Source: Bacteroidia bacterium (GTDB lineage Bacteria; Bacteroidota; Bacteroidia; Bacteroidales; Paludibacteraceae). From it: a stretch of DNA of 64,000 nucleotides. The DNA lies in assembly GCA_021152555.1 (NCBI GenBank), contig JAGKVE010000003.1, positions 18,935 through 82,934 on the forward strand, read 5' to 3'. A program made the translations under genes and the position numbers. Under the pieces are notes generated by a model. That model had not been told where the DNA came from. It ran no database searches and saw only the letters and a program-made list of their open reading frames with translations. The stretch's first letter is position 1. The number at the start of each line of letters is the position of its first letter. Below are positions 32,579 through 41,071 of this stretch, piece by piece.

Positions 32579-33604
32579 ATGGCTAAAATTATTACATTGG
32601 GCGAGATTATGCTCCGCCTGAGTCCGGAGGGACAAGACCGTTTTGTACAATCGGATCATTTTAGAATCATTCCCGGTGGTGGTGAGGCTAACGTGGCTAT
32701 TTCGTGCGCCAACTATGGTCACGAGGCTTATCTGGTAACCAAACTGCCGAAGCACGAGATCGGTCAGATTGCCGTTAACTCGCTGCGTCGTTATGGCGTG
32801 AAGGACGATTACATCGTTCGTGGCGGTGAGCGCGTGGGTCTGTACTACTGCGAGACAGGTGCTTCGATGCGTCCGTCGAAAGTGATCTACGACCGTGCTC
32901 ACAGCGCTATCGCTGAGGCTGATCCGAAGGATTTTGACTTCGACAAGATCATGGAAGGTGCAGCTTGGTTCCACTGGAGCGGTATCACTCCGGCTATCTC
33001 GGACAAGGCTGCTGAGATCACGAAACTCGCTTGCGAGGCTGCAAAACGTCACGGTGTAACCGTTTCGGTGGACCTGAACTTCCGTAAGAAACTGTGGACC
33101 AGCGAGAAAGCTATCTCGATCATGCGTCCGTTGATGAAGTACGTGGATGTTTGTATCGGTAACGAAGAGGATGCAGAGCTGTGTCTCGGCTTCAAGCCCG
33201 ATGCAGACGTAGAAGGCGGTGAGACCAACGCTGAGGGCTACAAAGGCATCTTCGAGCAGATGATGAAAGAGTTCGGCTTCAAGTACGTTGTTTCGACGCT
33301 TCGCGAGAGCTACAGCGCGACGTTCAACGGCTGGAAGGCGATGATCTACAACGGTAAGGAGTTCTACCAGAGCAAGCGTTACGAGATCAACCCGATCATC
33401 GACCGCGTAGGCGGTGGAGACTCGTTCTCCGGCGGTCTGATCCACGGAATGCTCAAATACCCGGACAACCAAGGTCAGGCTCTTGAGTTCGCAGTAGCTG
33501 CTTCGGCTCTGAAGCACACCATCAACGGCGACTACAACCTCGTCAGCGAGGATGAGGTACTGAGCCTCGCAGGTGGTAACGCTAACGGACGAGTACAGAG
33601 ATAA
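32579..33604 (+). CDS. kdgK: 2-keto-3-deoxygluconate kinase (PfkB family)
   Basis: A 341-residue ribokinase-fold sugar kinase. It has MAKIITLGEIMLRLSPEG, the glycine-rich IIPGGGEANVAISCANYG of the sugar site, and VGGGDSFSGGLIHG with the catalytic Asp and anion hole. In the pathway it phosphorylates 2-keto-3-deoxygluconate to KDPG, the substrate of the next gene. Assignment to KDG rather than another sugar rests on this context. Codon use matches uxaC. A leader of about 110 bases separates it from the last REP. Confidence 0.9.
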   Translation: MAKIITLGEIMLRLSPEGQDRFVQSDHFRIIPGGGEANVAISCANYGHEAYLVTKLPKHEIGQIAVNSLRRYGVKDDYIVRGGERVGLYYCETGASMRPSKVIYDRAHSAIAEADPKDFDFDKIMEGAAWFHWSGITPAISDKAAEITKLACEAAKRHGVTVSVDLNFRKKLWTSEKAISIMRPLMKYVDVCIGNEEDAELCLGFKPDADVEGGETNAEGYKGIFEQMMKEFGFKYVVSTLRESYSATFNGWKAMIYNGKEFYQSKRYEINPIIDRVGGGDSFSGGLIHGMLKYPDNQGQALEFAVAASALKHTINGDYNLVSEDEVLSLAGGNANGRVQR

Positions 33605-33627
33605 TAACCCAACAAACCCCACCCCGA

Positions 33628-33646
33628 CCCTCCCTACAAGGGAGGG
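33628..33646. repeat. CCCTCCCT/AGGGAGGG palindrome
   Basis: CCCTCCCT, loop ACA, AGGGAGGG, between kdgK and eda. It is the same type as the palindromes in the gene at 8091. Confidence 0.9.
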
Positions 33647-33712
33647 AGTGGGGATGCGGATGAATTAGGATAACAATTATAAACATATAACCCTGCACCC
33701 TCGCAGGATCAT

Positions 33713-33726
33713 CCCCCTTGAGGGGG
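33713..33726. repeat. CCCCCT/AGGGGG palindrome ahead of eda
   Basis: CCCCCTTGAGGGGG ends 16 bases before the eda start. The G-rich run after it (about 33731-33738) lies where a ribosome-binding site would be. Confidence 0.75.
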
Positions 33727-33742
33727 GAACGAGGGGGGTTTA

Positions 33743-34411
33743 ATGGCAAAGTTTGATAAATTTCAGGTGATGGCGAAGATTGCCGCTGCACCGATGGTTC
33801 CTGTGTTCTATCACAAGGATGTGGAAGTATGTAAGAATGTTATTAAGGCTTGCTACGAGGGCGGCGTGCGTGCGTTCGAGTTCACGAACCGTGGCGATTT
33901 CGCACACGAGGTATTCGGTGAACTGAGCAAGTGGGTGGCTGTTGAGTGCCCGGAGTTGGCACTCGGTATCGGTAGCGTTGTGGACGCTCCGACAGCAGCA
34001 TTGTACCTGCAGCTGGGCGCTAACTTCGTGGTTGGTCCGTTGTTCAACAAGGATATTGCAGTGGTCTGCAACCGTCGTTGCGTGACTTACTGTCCGGGCT
34101 GCCTCACACCGAGCGAGATCGGTGCAGCGCAGGAGGTTGGTTGCGACTTCACAAAGGTGTTCCCGGGCGACGTAGTTGGTCCGAACCTCGTGAAGGGTCT
34201 GATGGCTCCGATGCCGTGGTCGAAGATCATGGTTACCGGCGGTGTGGCTCCCGAGAAAGAGAATCTCGAGAAATGGTTCGCAGCAGGCGTTTACTGCGTA
34301 GGTATGGGAAGCAAACTCTTCCCGAGCGACAAGGTAAAAGCCGGAGACTGGGCTTACGTCACGGCAAAATGTCAAGAATGTTTTGACATTATTGCAGCGT
34401 GCCGTAAGTAA
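33743..34411 (+). CDS. eda: KDPG/KHG aldolase
   Basis: A 222-residue class I aldolase that splits 2-keto-3-deoxy-6-phosphogluconate into pyruvate and glyceraldehyde-3-phosphate. The catalytic residues are visible: E46 and R50 in FEFTNRGDF, and the Schiff-base lysine K138 in DFTKVFPGD. The phosphate-binding part is IMVTGGVAPEKENL. It follows kdgK and precedes the transporter, which completes the lower part of hexuronate catabolism. Length is close to that of other Eda proteins. Confidence 0.95.
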   Translation: MAKFDKFQVMAKIAAAPMVPVFYHKDVEVCKNVIKACYEGGVRAFEFTNRGDFAHEVFGELSKWVAVECPELALGIGSVVDAPTAALYLQLGANFVVGPLFNKDIAVVCNRRCVTYCPGCLTPSEIGAAQEVGCDFTKVFPGDVVGPNLVKGLMAPMPWSKIMVTGGVAPEKENLEKWFAAGVYCVGMGSKLFPSDKVKAGDWAYVTAKCQECFDIIAACRK

Positions 34412-34442
34412 TTAAGAATTAAAAATTAAGAATTAAAAATTA
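34409..34442. repeat. AATTAAGAATTAAA tandem repeat
   Basis: Two and a half 14-bp units fill the gap between eda and the transporter gene. Confidence 0.8.
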
Positions 34443-34444
34443 TT

Positions 34445-35893
34445 ATGAATGACGTAAAAAAAGCTGTCATGACCAACTGGCGTTGGGTCATGTGTGCGAT
34501 GCTTTTCTTCGCCACTACGGTTAACTACATGGACCGTCAGGTTCTGTCGTTGACCTTCAAAGAGTTTATTCAGCCTGAGTTCCACTGGACCGACTCCGAC
34601 TACGGAACGATCACCGGTGTGTTCTCCATCGCGTACGCTATCTTCTGCCTCTTCGCCGGTAAGTTTATCGACTGGATGGGCACGAAGAAAGGTTACCTCT
34701 GGGCGATCATCGTTTGGTCGTTAGGCGCTGTGATGCACGCAGGCTGCGGTTGGGTAACCGAGCAGGTTGTTGGCTTGGAGAGCAAGGCAGCGCTGTTGGA
34801 AGCAACCGGTGCGATAGTGAGTTCAATATCCATGGTGAGTGTGTATCTGTTCCTGTTCTGCCGTTTAGTTTTGGGTCTTGGTGAAGCAGGTAACTTCCCT
34901 GCCGCTATCAAGGTGACCGCAGAGTATTTCCCGAAGAAAGACCGCGCTTTCGCTACCGCCCTGTTCAACGCAGGTGCGTCAGTAGGTGCGCTGGCAGCTC
35001 CGGCTACTATCCCTCTGCTGGCGAAGAGCCTCGGTTGGGAGATGGCGTTTATCATCATCGGTGCGCTGGGATTCATCTGGGCCGGTATCTGGATCTTTGT
35101 CTATGACAAACCGGAAGAGTCCGCTCATGTGAATGAAGCAGAGTTGGAGTACATCCATCAGGACGAGAAAGAGCAATCAGCCATCAGCCATCAGCCGTCA
35201 GAAGAGAAGCAGATGAGTTTCGCTGAGGCTTTCAAGCACAAACAGACCTGGTCGTTTGCGTTTGGTAAGTTCATGACCGACGGTGTTTGGTGGTTCTTCC
35301 TCTTCTGGGCTCCGGCTTATTTCCAAGATCAGTTTGGTATCAAGGCTTCCGACCCGCAAGGTATTGCTTTGATCTTCACGCTATACGCGATTGTAACGGT
35401 TATCTCGCTGTTCGGAGGCTATCTGCCGAAGATCTTCGTGGAGAAGAAAGGCATGGAGCCGTACGCAGGTCGTATGAGAGCGATGTTGATCTTTGCGTTC
35501 TTCCCAATCTTCGCGCTGTTCGCACAGCCGCTTGGCGGTATCTACGGTCCTTGGGCAGTAGCTATCATCATCGGTATCGTGGGTGCTGCTCACCAGAGCT
35601 GGAGTGCGAATATCTTCTCTACCACGGGTGACATGTTCCCGAAATCAGCGGTCGCTACCATCACCGGTATCGGTGCCATGGCAGGCGGTGTGGGCTCGTT
35701 CCTCATCAACAAGGGTTCGGGTATGCTCTTCGACTATGCTGCTCAGATGGGTGAGGCATTCAAGTTCGCAGGCTTCACCGGCAAACCGGCAGGATACATG
35801 ATCATCTTCTGTGTCTGTGCTGTGGCTTACCTCATCGGTTGGAGCGTAATGAAGGCACTTGTACCGAAATACAAACCGGTAGTGGTTAAGTAA
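34445..35893 (+). CDS. Hexuronate MFS transporter (ExuT-like)
   Basis: A 482-residue major facilitator of the anion:cation symporter subfamily with about 12 membrane segments (VMCAMLFFATTVNYMDRQVL at the start, the typical ExuT/GudP signature with D and R after the first helix). FCRLVLGLGEAGNFPAAIK is the conserved loop of this subfamily. In this setting glucuronate and galacturonate are the likely substrates. The central loop contains EQSAISHQPSEEKQ, which is a translated 7-bp repeat (ATCAGCC). A rho-independent terminator follows, so this is the last gene of the set. Confidence 0.9.
   Translation: MNDVKKAVMTNWRWVMCAMLFFATTVNYMDRQVLSLTFKEFIQPEFHWTDSDYGTITGVFSIAYAIFCLFAGKFIDWMGTKKGYLWAIIVWSLGAVMHAGCGWVTEQVVGLESKAALLEATGAIVSSISMVSVYLFLFCRLVLGLGEAGNFPAAIKVTAEYFPKKDRAFATALFNAGASVGALAAPATIPLLAKSLGWEMAFIIIGALGFIWAGIWIFVYDKPEESAHVNEAELEYIHQDEKEQSAISHQPSEEKQMSFAEAFKHKQTWSFAFGKFMTDGVWWFFLFWAPAYFQDQFGIKASDPQGIALIFTLYAIVTVISLFGGYLPKIFVEKKGMEPYAGRMRAMLIFAFFPIFALFAQPLGGIYGPWAVAIIIGIVGAAHQSWSANIFSTTGDMFPKSAVATITGIGAMAGGVGSFLINKGSGMLFDYAAQMGEAFKFAGFTGKPAGYMIIFCVCAVAYLIGWSVMKALVPKYKPVVVK
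35176..35203. repeat. ATCAGCC x3-4 inside the transporter gene
   Basis: Three exact ATCAGCC units and a GTCAGAA unit, translated in the loop between the two halves of the transporter. Confidence 0.9.
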
Positions 35894-35916
35894 TAAACCC
35901 AGTACTGAATAGCAAA

Positions 35917-35948
35917 AAGAAGCGACTCATCCGAGCCGCTTCTTTTTT
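35917..35948 (+). terminator. Terminator after the hexuronate genes
   Basis: AAGAAGCGACTC, loop ATCC, GAGCCGCTTCTT, then TTTT. There is one A-C mismatch. Confidence 0.9.
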
Positions 35949-35982
35949 ATCCTTTGTACATGGTACATTGTCCCTTTGTACA

Positions 35983-36219
35983 TTACTCCACTACCTCTGC
36001 GTCCTGGATGTTGCTCTGACCGTCATTGCCACCTGCTGCCGGCATGATCAGCATCAGAATGAGGTAAAGCAACAAGCCCGGAAAACCGGTGGTGAAGATA
36101 GACAAAGCTGCATAAGCCACACGGATCAAGGTGGGATCTACCTCAAAAAACTCGGCGATTCCGCCGCATACTCCTGCCAACATCTTGTTGGTAGAGCGGG
36201 TTAATTTTTTCTGTGCCAT
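35983..36219 (-). CDS. PspC domain protein
   Basis: A 78-residue membrane protein. KKLTRSTNKMLAGVCGGIAE and FFEVDPTLIRVAYAALSIFT form the PspC signature, a membrane-inserted domain linked to envelope stress. A second hydrophobic segment is LLLYLILMLIMPA and the end is acidic (NIQDAEVVE). Most Bacteroidetes have such short stand-alone copies. The gene is alone; a hairpin element of unknown function lies directly upstream (36281-36336). Confidence 0.9.
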   Translation of the reverse strand: MAQKKLTRSTNKMLAGVCGGIAEFFEVDPTLIRVAYAALSIFTTGFPGLLLYLILMLIMPAAGGNDGQSNIQDAEVVE

Positions 36220-36280
36220 TCGCTGCGAGCTATGGTTCAGAACGATTCGCGACTTTGTCGCTCATATGATCTTTTGCCAT

Positions 36281-36336
36281 GCTCTCGCTCTTCGGTCCGC
36301 ACGCACTTTGTTAGCGTACGTCCCGAGGGGAGAGCC
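36281..36336 (-). other. Conserved hairpin with tandem G-A mismatches, copy A
   Basis: Read on the minus strand: TCGG, GA, CGTACGC, a 9-base loop, GCGTGCG, GA, CCGA. This is a 4-bp stem, a symmetric GA/GA internal loop and a 7-bp stem with one G-T pair. Outer arms CTCTC and GAGAG extend it. The copy at 42675 keeps the same scheme with two compensatory pair changes. It lies upstream of pspC. Confidence 0.55.
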
Positions 36337-36383
36337 CTCCAAGCTCGATGGGAGGTTTTAATTGGGTTAAAATTGTATTATAT

Positions 36384-37355
36384 TTAATACAAAAACTGTA
36401 CCAAAGCCAGGGCCGTCATGGCTTCTACAACAGGAACGGCGCGGACGGCAACGCAGGCGTCATGGCGGCCAACCTTTGTATATTGTACATCGTCCTTTTG
36501 AACCTTAGCTAGGGCGTTAGGAGTTGTCGGCGTAGGTTTGAAGACACAACGGAAGACAACTTCTGTGCCGTCTGCTATCCCTCCGACAATTCCGCCCGAG
36601 ATATGATTAATCTCGGAGCCGGGTCGCGTTACTCCCTCAAAGCCAGTGCCGTACTCGAAACCTTTGCAGGCGTTGATACTCATAATGGCGAAGGCCAGTT
36701 CTGCTTGCAGTTTGTTGAATATCGGTTCGCCTGTTCCTACCGGTAAGCCGTTGATGCGGCACTCGACGATGCCTCCGATGGAGTCTCCCTCGCGTTGGTA
36801 AGCAGCGATGGTCTCTGCAAATTTCGCAGGGTCGGTTTCTGCACCCACTTGGATCAAGGATGCCCTGATGCTAATCCCTTTTGCGGCAAGCTCTTGCTTG
36901 GCAATACATCCGGCTACCACGCGTGCCGCAGTCTCGCGCGCCGAAGCCCTGCCGCCGCCGCGCCAGTCGCGGATGCCGTACTTCTGCTCATAGACCTTGT
37001 CGGCGTGCCCTGTGCGGTACGAATGTTTCAACCACTCATAATCCTCAGGACGGGCGTCTTTATTCCTTATTAAAAATGCTATCGGTGTGCCGAGAGTGAC
37101 GCCATCTAAGGTGCCTGACAGCCACTCGACCTCATCCTCTTCCCGAATAGCCCTCGGCGAGACCCCGATACCTTGTTGAGAGCCCTGTCGCTTTTCTGCA
37201 GGCTCTCGTCCTGCACGGCGGTCCAGTTCTGTGCGTATCATCGCTAAGTCTATATGCAAACCGGCAGGTACGCCATCCAACACGCCGCCAACTGCTGCAC
37301 CATGCGACTCGCCAAAGCTGGTAAAGCTCCATTTTTCTCCAAACGTATTTGCCAT
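36384..37355 (-). CDS. aroC: Chorismate synthase
   Basis: About 323 residues from ATG 37355 (MANTFGEKWSFTSFGESHG); an upstream frame start would precede the -7 box region and is unlikely. It makes chorismate from EPSP with reduced FMN. The signatures are GESHGAAVGGVLDGVPAG, RRAGREPAEKRQG and GRASARETAARVVAG, plus the C-terminal VGRHDACVAVRAVPVVEAM. It is the last step of the pathway of which the gene at 8091 holds the step before, though the two are far apart. It has its own promoter, shared head to head with the gene at 37454. Confidence 0.96.
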   Translation of the reverse strand: MANTFGEKWSFTSFGESHGAAVGGVLDGVPAGLHIDLAMIRTELDRRAGREPAEKRQGSQQGIGVSPRAIREEDEVEWLSGTLDGVTLGTPIAFLIRNKDARPEDYEWLKHSYRTGHADKVYEQKYGIRDWRGGGRASARETAARVVAGCIAKQELAAKGISIRASLIQVGAETDPAKFAETIAAYQREGDSIGGIVECRINGLPVGTGEPIFNKLQAELAFAIMSINACKGFEYGTGFEGVTRPGSEINHISGGIVGGIADGTEVVFRCVFKPTPTTPNALAKVQKDDVQYTKVGRHDACVAVRAVPVVEAMTALALVQFLY

Positions 37356-37381
37356 AGGCACAATATTTGCATAAATCGTTT

Positions 37382-37430
37382 GCAAAAGTACTAAAAAGTT
37401 TGCATATATGCAAAATATTTTGTAATTTTG
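37382..37430. promoter_or_regulatory. Divergent promoters sharing a palindromic -33 region
   Basis: TTTGCATATATGCAAA (37399-37414) is a perfect 16-bp palindrome that holds the -33 TTG of both directions. To the right TAATTTTG (37423-37430) and to the left TACTTTTG (minus, 37390-37383) both lie 20 bases from their TTG. Confidence 0.9.
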
Positions 37431-37453
37431 CGGCGATTTTTTAAATCAAGAAG

Positions 37454-38527
37454 ATGAAAAAGTTATTTTTGATAGTTAGTGCAGCGGTATGGTGCAGGGG
37501 CGCAATGGCACAGCAGTTGCCGGATTCGCATTTTGAGAACTGGTCTAAGATATACAATGGTGACGCACAATTGGCAGATTGGAATGGCTCGAACGTAACG
37601 CAGGTGGGGCTGAAATTCACATTCATGTATCAAAAGCCAGGTCGTACAGGTTATAGCGCCTACGTGGCGGACCGCGAGATTGGCGCTATCGGGATTACTG
37701 CTACGGGACCCGGCTATATGAGTCTCGGGCAGCCTTGGCAGTATATGAAAGGTTTGACAATCAAAAGTGCTACGGCTGGAACAGAAGGAGGTATCCCTTG
37801 GACGCACCGACCGGATACGATGGTCGTATGGGTCAAACGGGTTGGACCGGCAACGGATAAAGAGGATTTCCATTTGCTGTATTATTCCTGGACGGGTACG
37901 GCTAAAAGCACCCGGTACAAGAATAAAGTAGGCAAACCGACCACAACCGAACGCGTTAACGAAGAGAGCGATATACGTCTGGCTACAGACGGCAATGAGT
38001 TCGGCTCTGACCAACCGGGTAAACAGGTAGCCGAAGGATGGTACCGCGCGCGAGCCAAATATAACAACTGGACGCAGATTAAAGTGCCTATTCTCTATCA
38101 GAGTGACAATAAACCTACTATGTGCAATGTCATTTTCTCAGCAGGCAATTATCCTGCTTTCCGCGCTAACGACGGCTTGTACGACGGAAACGGGCTGTAC
38201 GTTGACGACCTTGAACTGATTTACTCTTCGCGTATTGATAGATTGGTTGCCAATGGGAAGGTGTGGAAGGAGTTCAAACCGGATTCTGAGAAAGAACAGG
38301 TGTGCAAACTGGCTGAAGGTCAGACGGATGTGACCATTTCTGCCCTGCGCGGTATTGGTACGCTGACGAATATAAAAGGCGAGAAAGCACGCTTTAACGG
38401 ACGTAAGTTGGATAGTCAGGAAATGACGGTTACTGCCGGACAAGTAAACGGCAAACCGTGGATTATAACCGTTAAGGCGGAGGACGGGTCTTCTACTCAT
38501 ACCTATAAAATCAAGTTTGTCAATTGA
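37454..38527 (+). CDS. Secreted PCMD-like beta-sandwich protein
   Basis: A 357-residue protein with a signal peptide (MKKLFLIVSAAVWCRGAMAQ). The body (DSHFENWSKIYN, YMSLGQPWQYMKGLTIKS, TMVVWVKRVG, WTQIKVPILYQSDNKPTMCN, NGLYVDDLELIYSSR) looks like the putative carbohydrate-metabolism (PCMD) domain found in surface glycan-use loci of Bacteroidetes. An Ig-like C-terminal part follows (TVTAGQVNGKPWIITVKAED). It overlaps the next gene by 4 bases. The glycan, if any, cannot be inferred. The family assignment is moderate; secretion is clear. Confidence 0.65.
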   Translation: MKKLFLIVSAAVWCRGAMAQQLPDSHFENWSKIYNGDAQLADWNGSNVTQVGLKFTFMYQKPGRTGYSAYVADREIGAIGITATGPGYMSLGQPWQYMKGLTIKSATAGTEGGIPWTHRPDTMVVWVKRVGPATDKEDFHLLYYSWTGTAKSTRYKNKVGKPTTTERVNEESDIRLATDGNEFGSDQPGKQVAEGWYRARAKYNNWTQIKVPILYQSDNKPTMCNVIFSAGNYPAFRANDGLYDGNGLYVDDLELIYSSRIDRLVANGKVWKEFKPDSEKEQVCKLAEGQTDVTISALRGIGTLTNIKGEKARFNGRKLDSQEMTVTAGQVNGKPWIITVKAEDGSSTHTYKIKFVN

Positions 38528-39711
38528 TTTTCGTTGAGTTAAATACGGTTGAATGGGTACTCCTGAGTCTGCTCGGATTACTCTTTTGCGTCCAGGTATA
38601 CTGGTATGCGCGCTATCTTGCTGCGCCTGCGCGGAGACTGAGGAAGAATAATAAAAATGACCAGACGGCAAATGCCCAAATGGTAAATGATTTGCCTCCT
38701 GTCTCTGTGATTCTCAGTGCGCACAATGAGGCGTTTAACTTGTCGCACTATCTGAAAGCGCTTCTCACGCAGGATTATCCGGAGTACGAAGTGATTGTTG
38801 TTGACGACGGGTCGGAAGACGCCACGCGCGATGTGGTCGAGAGTTTTATGGCGCAGGATGAACGCTTACGCATGACGTTTGTACCTTACGGCGCGCGTGT
38901 CGGCTCCACGAAGAAACTCGCCCTCACGCTGGCGGCAAAGGCTGCGCAATACGACTATCTGTTGCTTACCGACGCTGACTGCTGCCCCGAGTCCTCACAT
39001 TGGATAAGAGAGATGATGAAGGGCTTCGGTGAAGACTCGAAAGATATCGTGTTGGGATTCGGAGCGTATTTCGCTGAACCGGGGCATGTGAACAGGCTGA
39101 TACAATTTGACACGCTCTTTAATGGGTCGCATTACCTCGGAGCGGCTTTGTGCGGACATCCCTATATGGGCGTGGGGCGCAATCTGGCATACCGCAAATC
39201 GCTCTTCTTTGAGTCGGGTGGGTTTACGCATCTGATGACTAACAAAGCCGGAGACGACGACTTGTTCGTCAATCATGTGGCTACGCGTGAGAATACCACG
39301 GTTGTGCTGAGCCCTGATAGCTTTACTTGGTCTTTGCCGAAAAAGAGCCTGCATAGCTGGCTTCAACAAAAACGCCGCCATCTGTCCGTCTCCCCATCAT
39401 ACAGGGAGCAGACAAAACTGCGGTTGGCGTTCGAACCTGTGACAAGGGGCTTGTTCTACGCAGCCGTAGTGGCTTCCATCGTTTATGCCCTTTGTTATCC
39501 TATTGGCATAGAGAGACAGGCAGTAATGGTAGGCTGCGCGTTAGTGCTGTTCCTCGCACGCTGGATTTGCCAGACTGCTATCATCAACTCTTCCGCGCGC
39601 CGGATGGGAGTGACACGCTTTAACATGTTCAGCGTCTTATGGTTCGACATCGTTCTTCCGATCGTCTCGGCATGGATGCTCATCGTGCCAAAACGGGAAA
39701 TGAAATGGTAA
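38524..39711 (+). CDS. Membrane glycosyltransferase, family 2
   Basis: A 395-residue protein from a TTG start that overlaps the stop of the preceding gene. It has an N-terminal membrane segment (VLLSLLGLLFCVQVYWYARY), a GT2 domain with SVILSAHNEAFNLSHYL, VVDDGSED, LTDADCCPES (DxD) and GDDDLFV, a QQKRRHLS motif in place of the usual QxxRW, and two or three C-terminal membrane segments. Such enzymes add sugars to lipid carriers or polysaccharides on the inner membrane. Unlike the fused copy at 8091, this one has the complete N-terminal nucleotide-binding part. Confidence 0.87.
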   Translation: MIFVELNTVEWVLLSLLGLLFCVQVYWYARYLAAPARRLRKNNKNDQTANAQMVNDLPPVSVILSAHNEAFNLSHYLKALLTQDYPEYEVIVVDDGSEDATRDVVESFMAQDERLRMTFVPYGARVGSTKKLALTLAAKAAQYDYLLLTDADCCPESSHWIREMMKGFGEDSKDIVLGFGAYFAEPGHVNRLIQFDTLFNGSHYLGAALCGHPYMGVGRNLAYRKSLFFESGGFTHLMTNKAGDDDLFVNHVATRENTTVVLSPDSFTWSLPKKSLHSWLQQKRRHLSVSPSYREQTKLRLAFEPVTRGLFYAAVVASIVYALCYPIGIERQAVMVGCALVLFLARWICQTAIINSSARRMGVTRFNMFSVLWFDIVLPIVSAWMLIVPKREMKW

Positions 39712-39749
39712 AGAAAGATTGAAGTTTAACGTTTAAAGTTTAGAGAATT

Positions 39750-40061
39750 ATGGAAAACGAACAAAAACAACTCAAAATCAATATCTCTCCTGATAAACAG
39801 CAGGGTGTGTTTGCTAACTTGGCGCTCATCGCGCATACACCTACGGAGTTCGTGTTGGACTTCGCGCAGTTGATGCCGGGAGTCCCGCAGGCAAACGTCG
39901 TGGCGCGGGTTGTAGTAACGCCGGATCAGGCAAAAAAGATACTCGGGGCACTGGGAAATAATATCGGACAGTACGAACAGAAGTTCGGCACTATCAACCC
40001 TGTCGGCGGACCTGTACCGGGTTCGACTATCTCTGTGCCTTTTACCGGTGGAGAAGCCTAA
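39750..40061 (+). CDS. DUF3467 protein
   Basis: A 103-residue protein (LKINISPDKQQGVFANLALI, EFVLDFAQLMPG, ARVVVTPDQAKKILGALGNN) of the DUF3467 family, small beta-rich proteins common in Bacteroidetes. The function is not known. In some Bacteroides genomes, as I recall, a DUF3467 gene sits next to rpoC and the rpsL operon; here it stands between a glycosyltransferase gene and a nucleoside phosphorylase gene. Confidence 0.85.
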   Translation: MENEQKQLKINISPDKQQGVFANLALIAHTPTEFVLDFAQLMPGVPQANVVARVVVTPDQAKKILGALGNNIGQYEQKFGTINPVGGPVPGSTISVPFTGGEA

Positions 40062-40116
40062 CGTACATCAATCGTGCATCGTAAATTGTTAAATCGTAAA
40101 TAAAATTTAATACACT

Positions 40117-40992
40117 ATGAAAACATTTCCAGCTTCGCAGTTAATCATCAATGCGGATGGTTCTGCATTTCATCTGCACCTCAAACCTGAGTTCTTGGCA
40201 GACAAAGTGATCTTGGTCGGAGACCAGGACCGAGTAAATATGGTGGCATCCTTCTTTGACGAAGGATCCATCGAGTGTGACGTTCAGAGTCGTGAGTTCC
40301 ATACCATTACCGGTAAGTTTCACGGCAAACGTATCTCCTGTATCTCAACGGGTATCGGTACCGACAACTGTGACATCGTCATGAATGAGATTGACGCGCT
40401 CGCCAACATTGACTTCGCCACTCGTACAGAGAAATCCGAAAAAAGAGTGCTCGATATCGTCCGTATCGGTACTTGCGGCGGTATGCAGGAGGATATTCCT
40501 CTGGGTACCTTCCTCGTCAGCCAGAAGTCTATCGGTTTTGACGGCGTGTTGGCGTTCTATGAGGACCGCGACAAGATAGCCGACCTCGGTTTCGAGAAGG
40601 CATTCGTAGATTTCGTGGGCTATCCCAAGAAGGCGGCTGTGCCGTATGTAGTGGCTGCTAATCCGGCGCTGGTTGACCGTATTGCCAAAGACGACATGAT
40701 GCGCGGCTGCACCATTGCCGCCAACGGTTTCTATGGACCGCAAGGCCGCGTGCTGCGCGTAGGTCTGGCTGTGCCCGATATCAACGAGAGGATTACAGAT
40801 TTCCGCTATGAGGGTCAGCGCATCACCAACTATGAGATGGAGGGTTCATGTATCGCCGGTCTGGCGCTTCATATGGGACACCGGGCAATGACGGTATGCT
40901 GTGTTATCGCACAGCGCAAAATCGAGGCGGCGAACACTGACTACAAACCGCGTATCAAAGAGTTGGTAAAAACCGTTCTTGAGAGAATTTGA
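40117..40992 (+). CDS. Nucleoside phosphorylase (uridine phosphorylase-like)
   Basis: A 291-residue cytoplasmic enzyme of the PNP/UDP family, which splits nucleosides with phosphate. DKVILVGDQDRVNMVASFFD and CISTGIGTDNCDIVMNEIDA are the phosphate- and ribose-binding parts, VRIGTCGGMQEDIPLGTFLV is the family signature, and NYEMEGSCIAGLALHMGHR contains the Met-Glu pair that binds ribose. The base specificity (uridine or purine) is not certain. A hairpin terminator follows. Confidence 0.88.
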   Translation: MKTFPASQLIINADGSAFHLHLKPEFLADKVILVGDQDRVNMVASFFDEGSIECDVQSREFHTITGKFHGKRISCISTGIGTDNCDIVMNEIDALANIDFATRTEKSEKRVLDIVRIGTCGGMQEDIPLGTFLVSQKSIGFDGVLAFYEDRDKIADLGFEKAFVDFVGYPKKAAVPYVVAANPALVDRIAKDDMMRGCTIAANGFYGPQGRVLRVGLAVPDINERITDFRYEGQRITNYEMEGSCIAGLALHMGHRAMTVCCVIAQRKIEAANTDYKPRIKELVKTVLERI

Positions 40993-41030
40993 GAAACAAC
41001 ACTCTCACGCATAACAGGCGTGGGGATGTA

Positions 41031-41071
41031 ATAATAAATCTGGCGACTCATTGAGCCGCCCGATTTATTAT
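41031..41071. terminator. Bidirectional terminator
   Basis: ATAATAAATCTGGCGACTC faces GAGCCGCCCGATTTATTAT, loop ATT. It can serve the phosphorylase gene on the plus strand and the pseudogene on the minus strand. Confidence 0.8.

Noticed and set aside
32474..33622. A 382-codon open frame on the minus strand opposite kdgK
   Set aside because: It mirrors a strongly codon-biased gene with clear PfkB motifs. Long antisense frames of this kind also occur opposite tuf (43531-44490) and rpoB (48346-49452) and contain no recognisable domain or start context.
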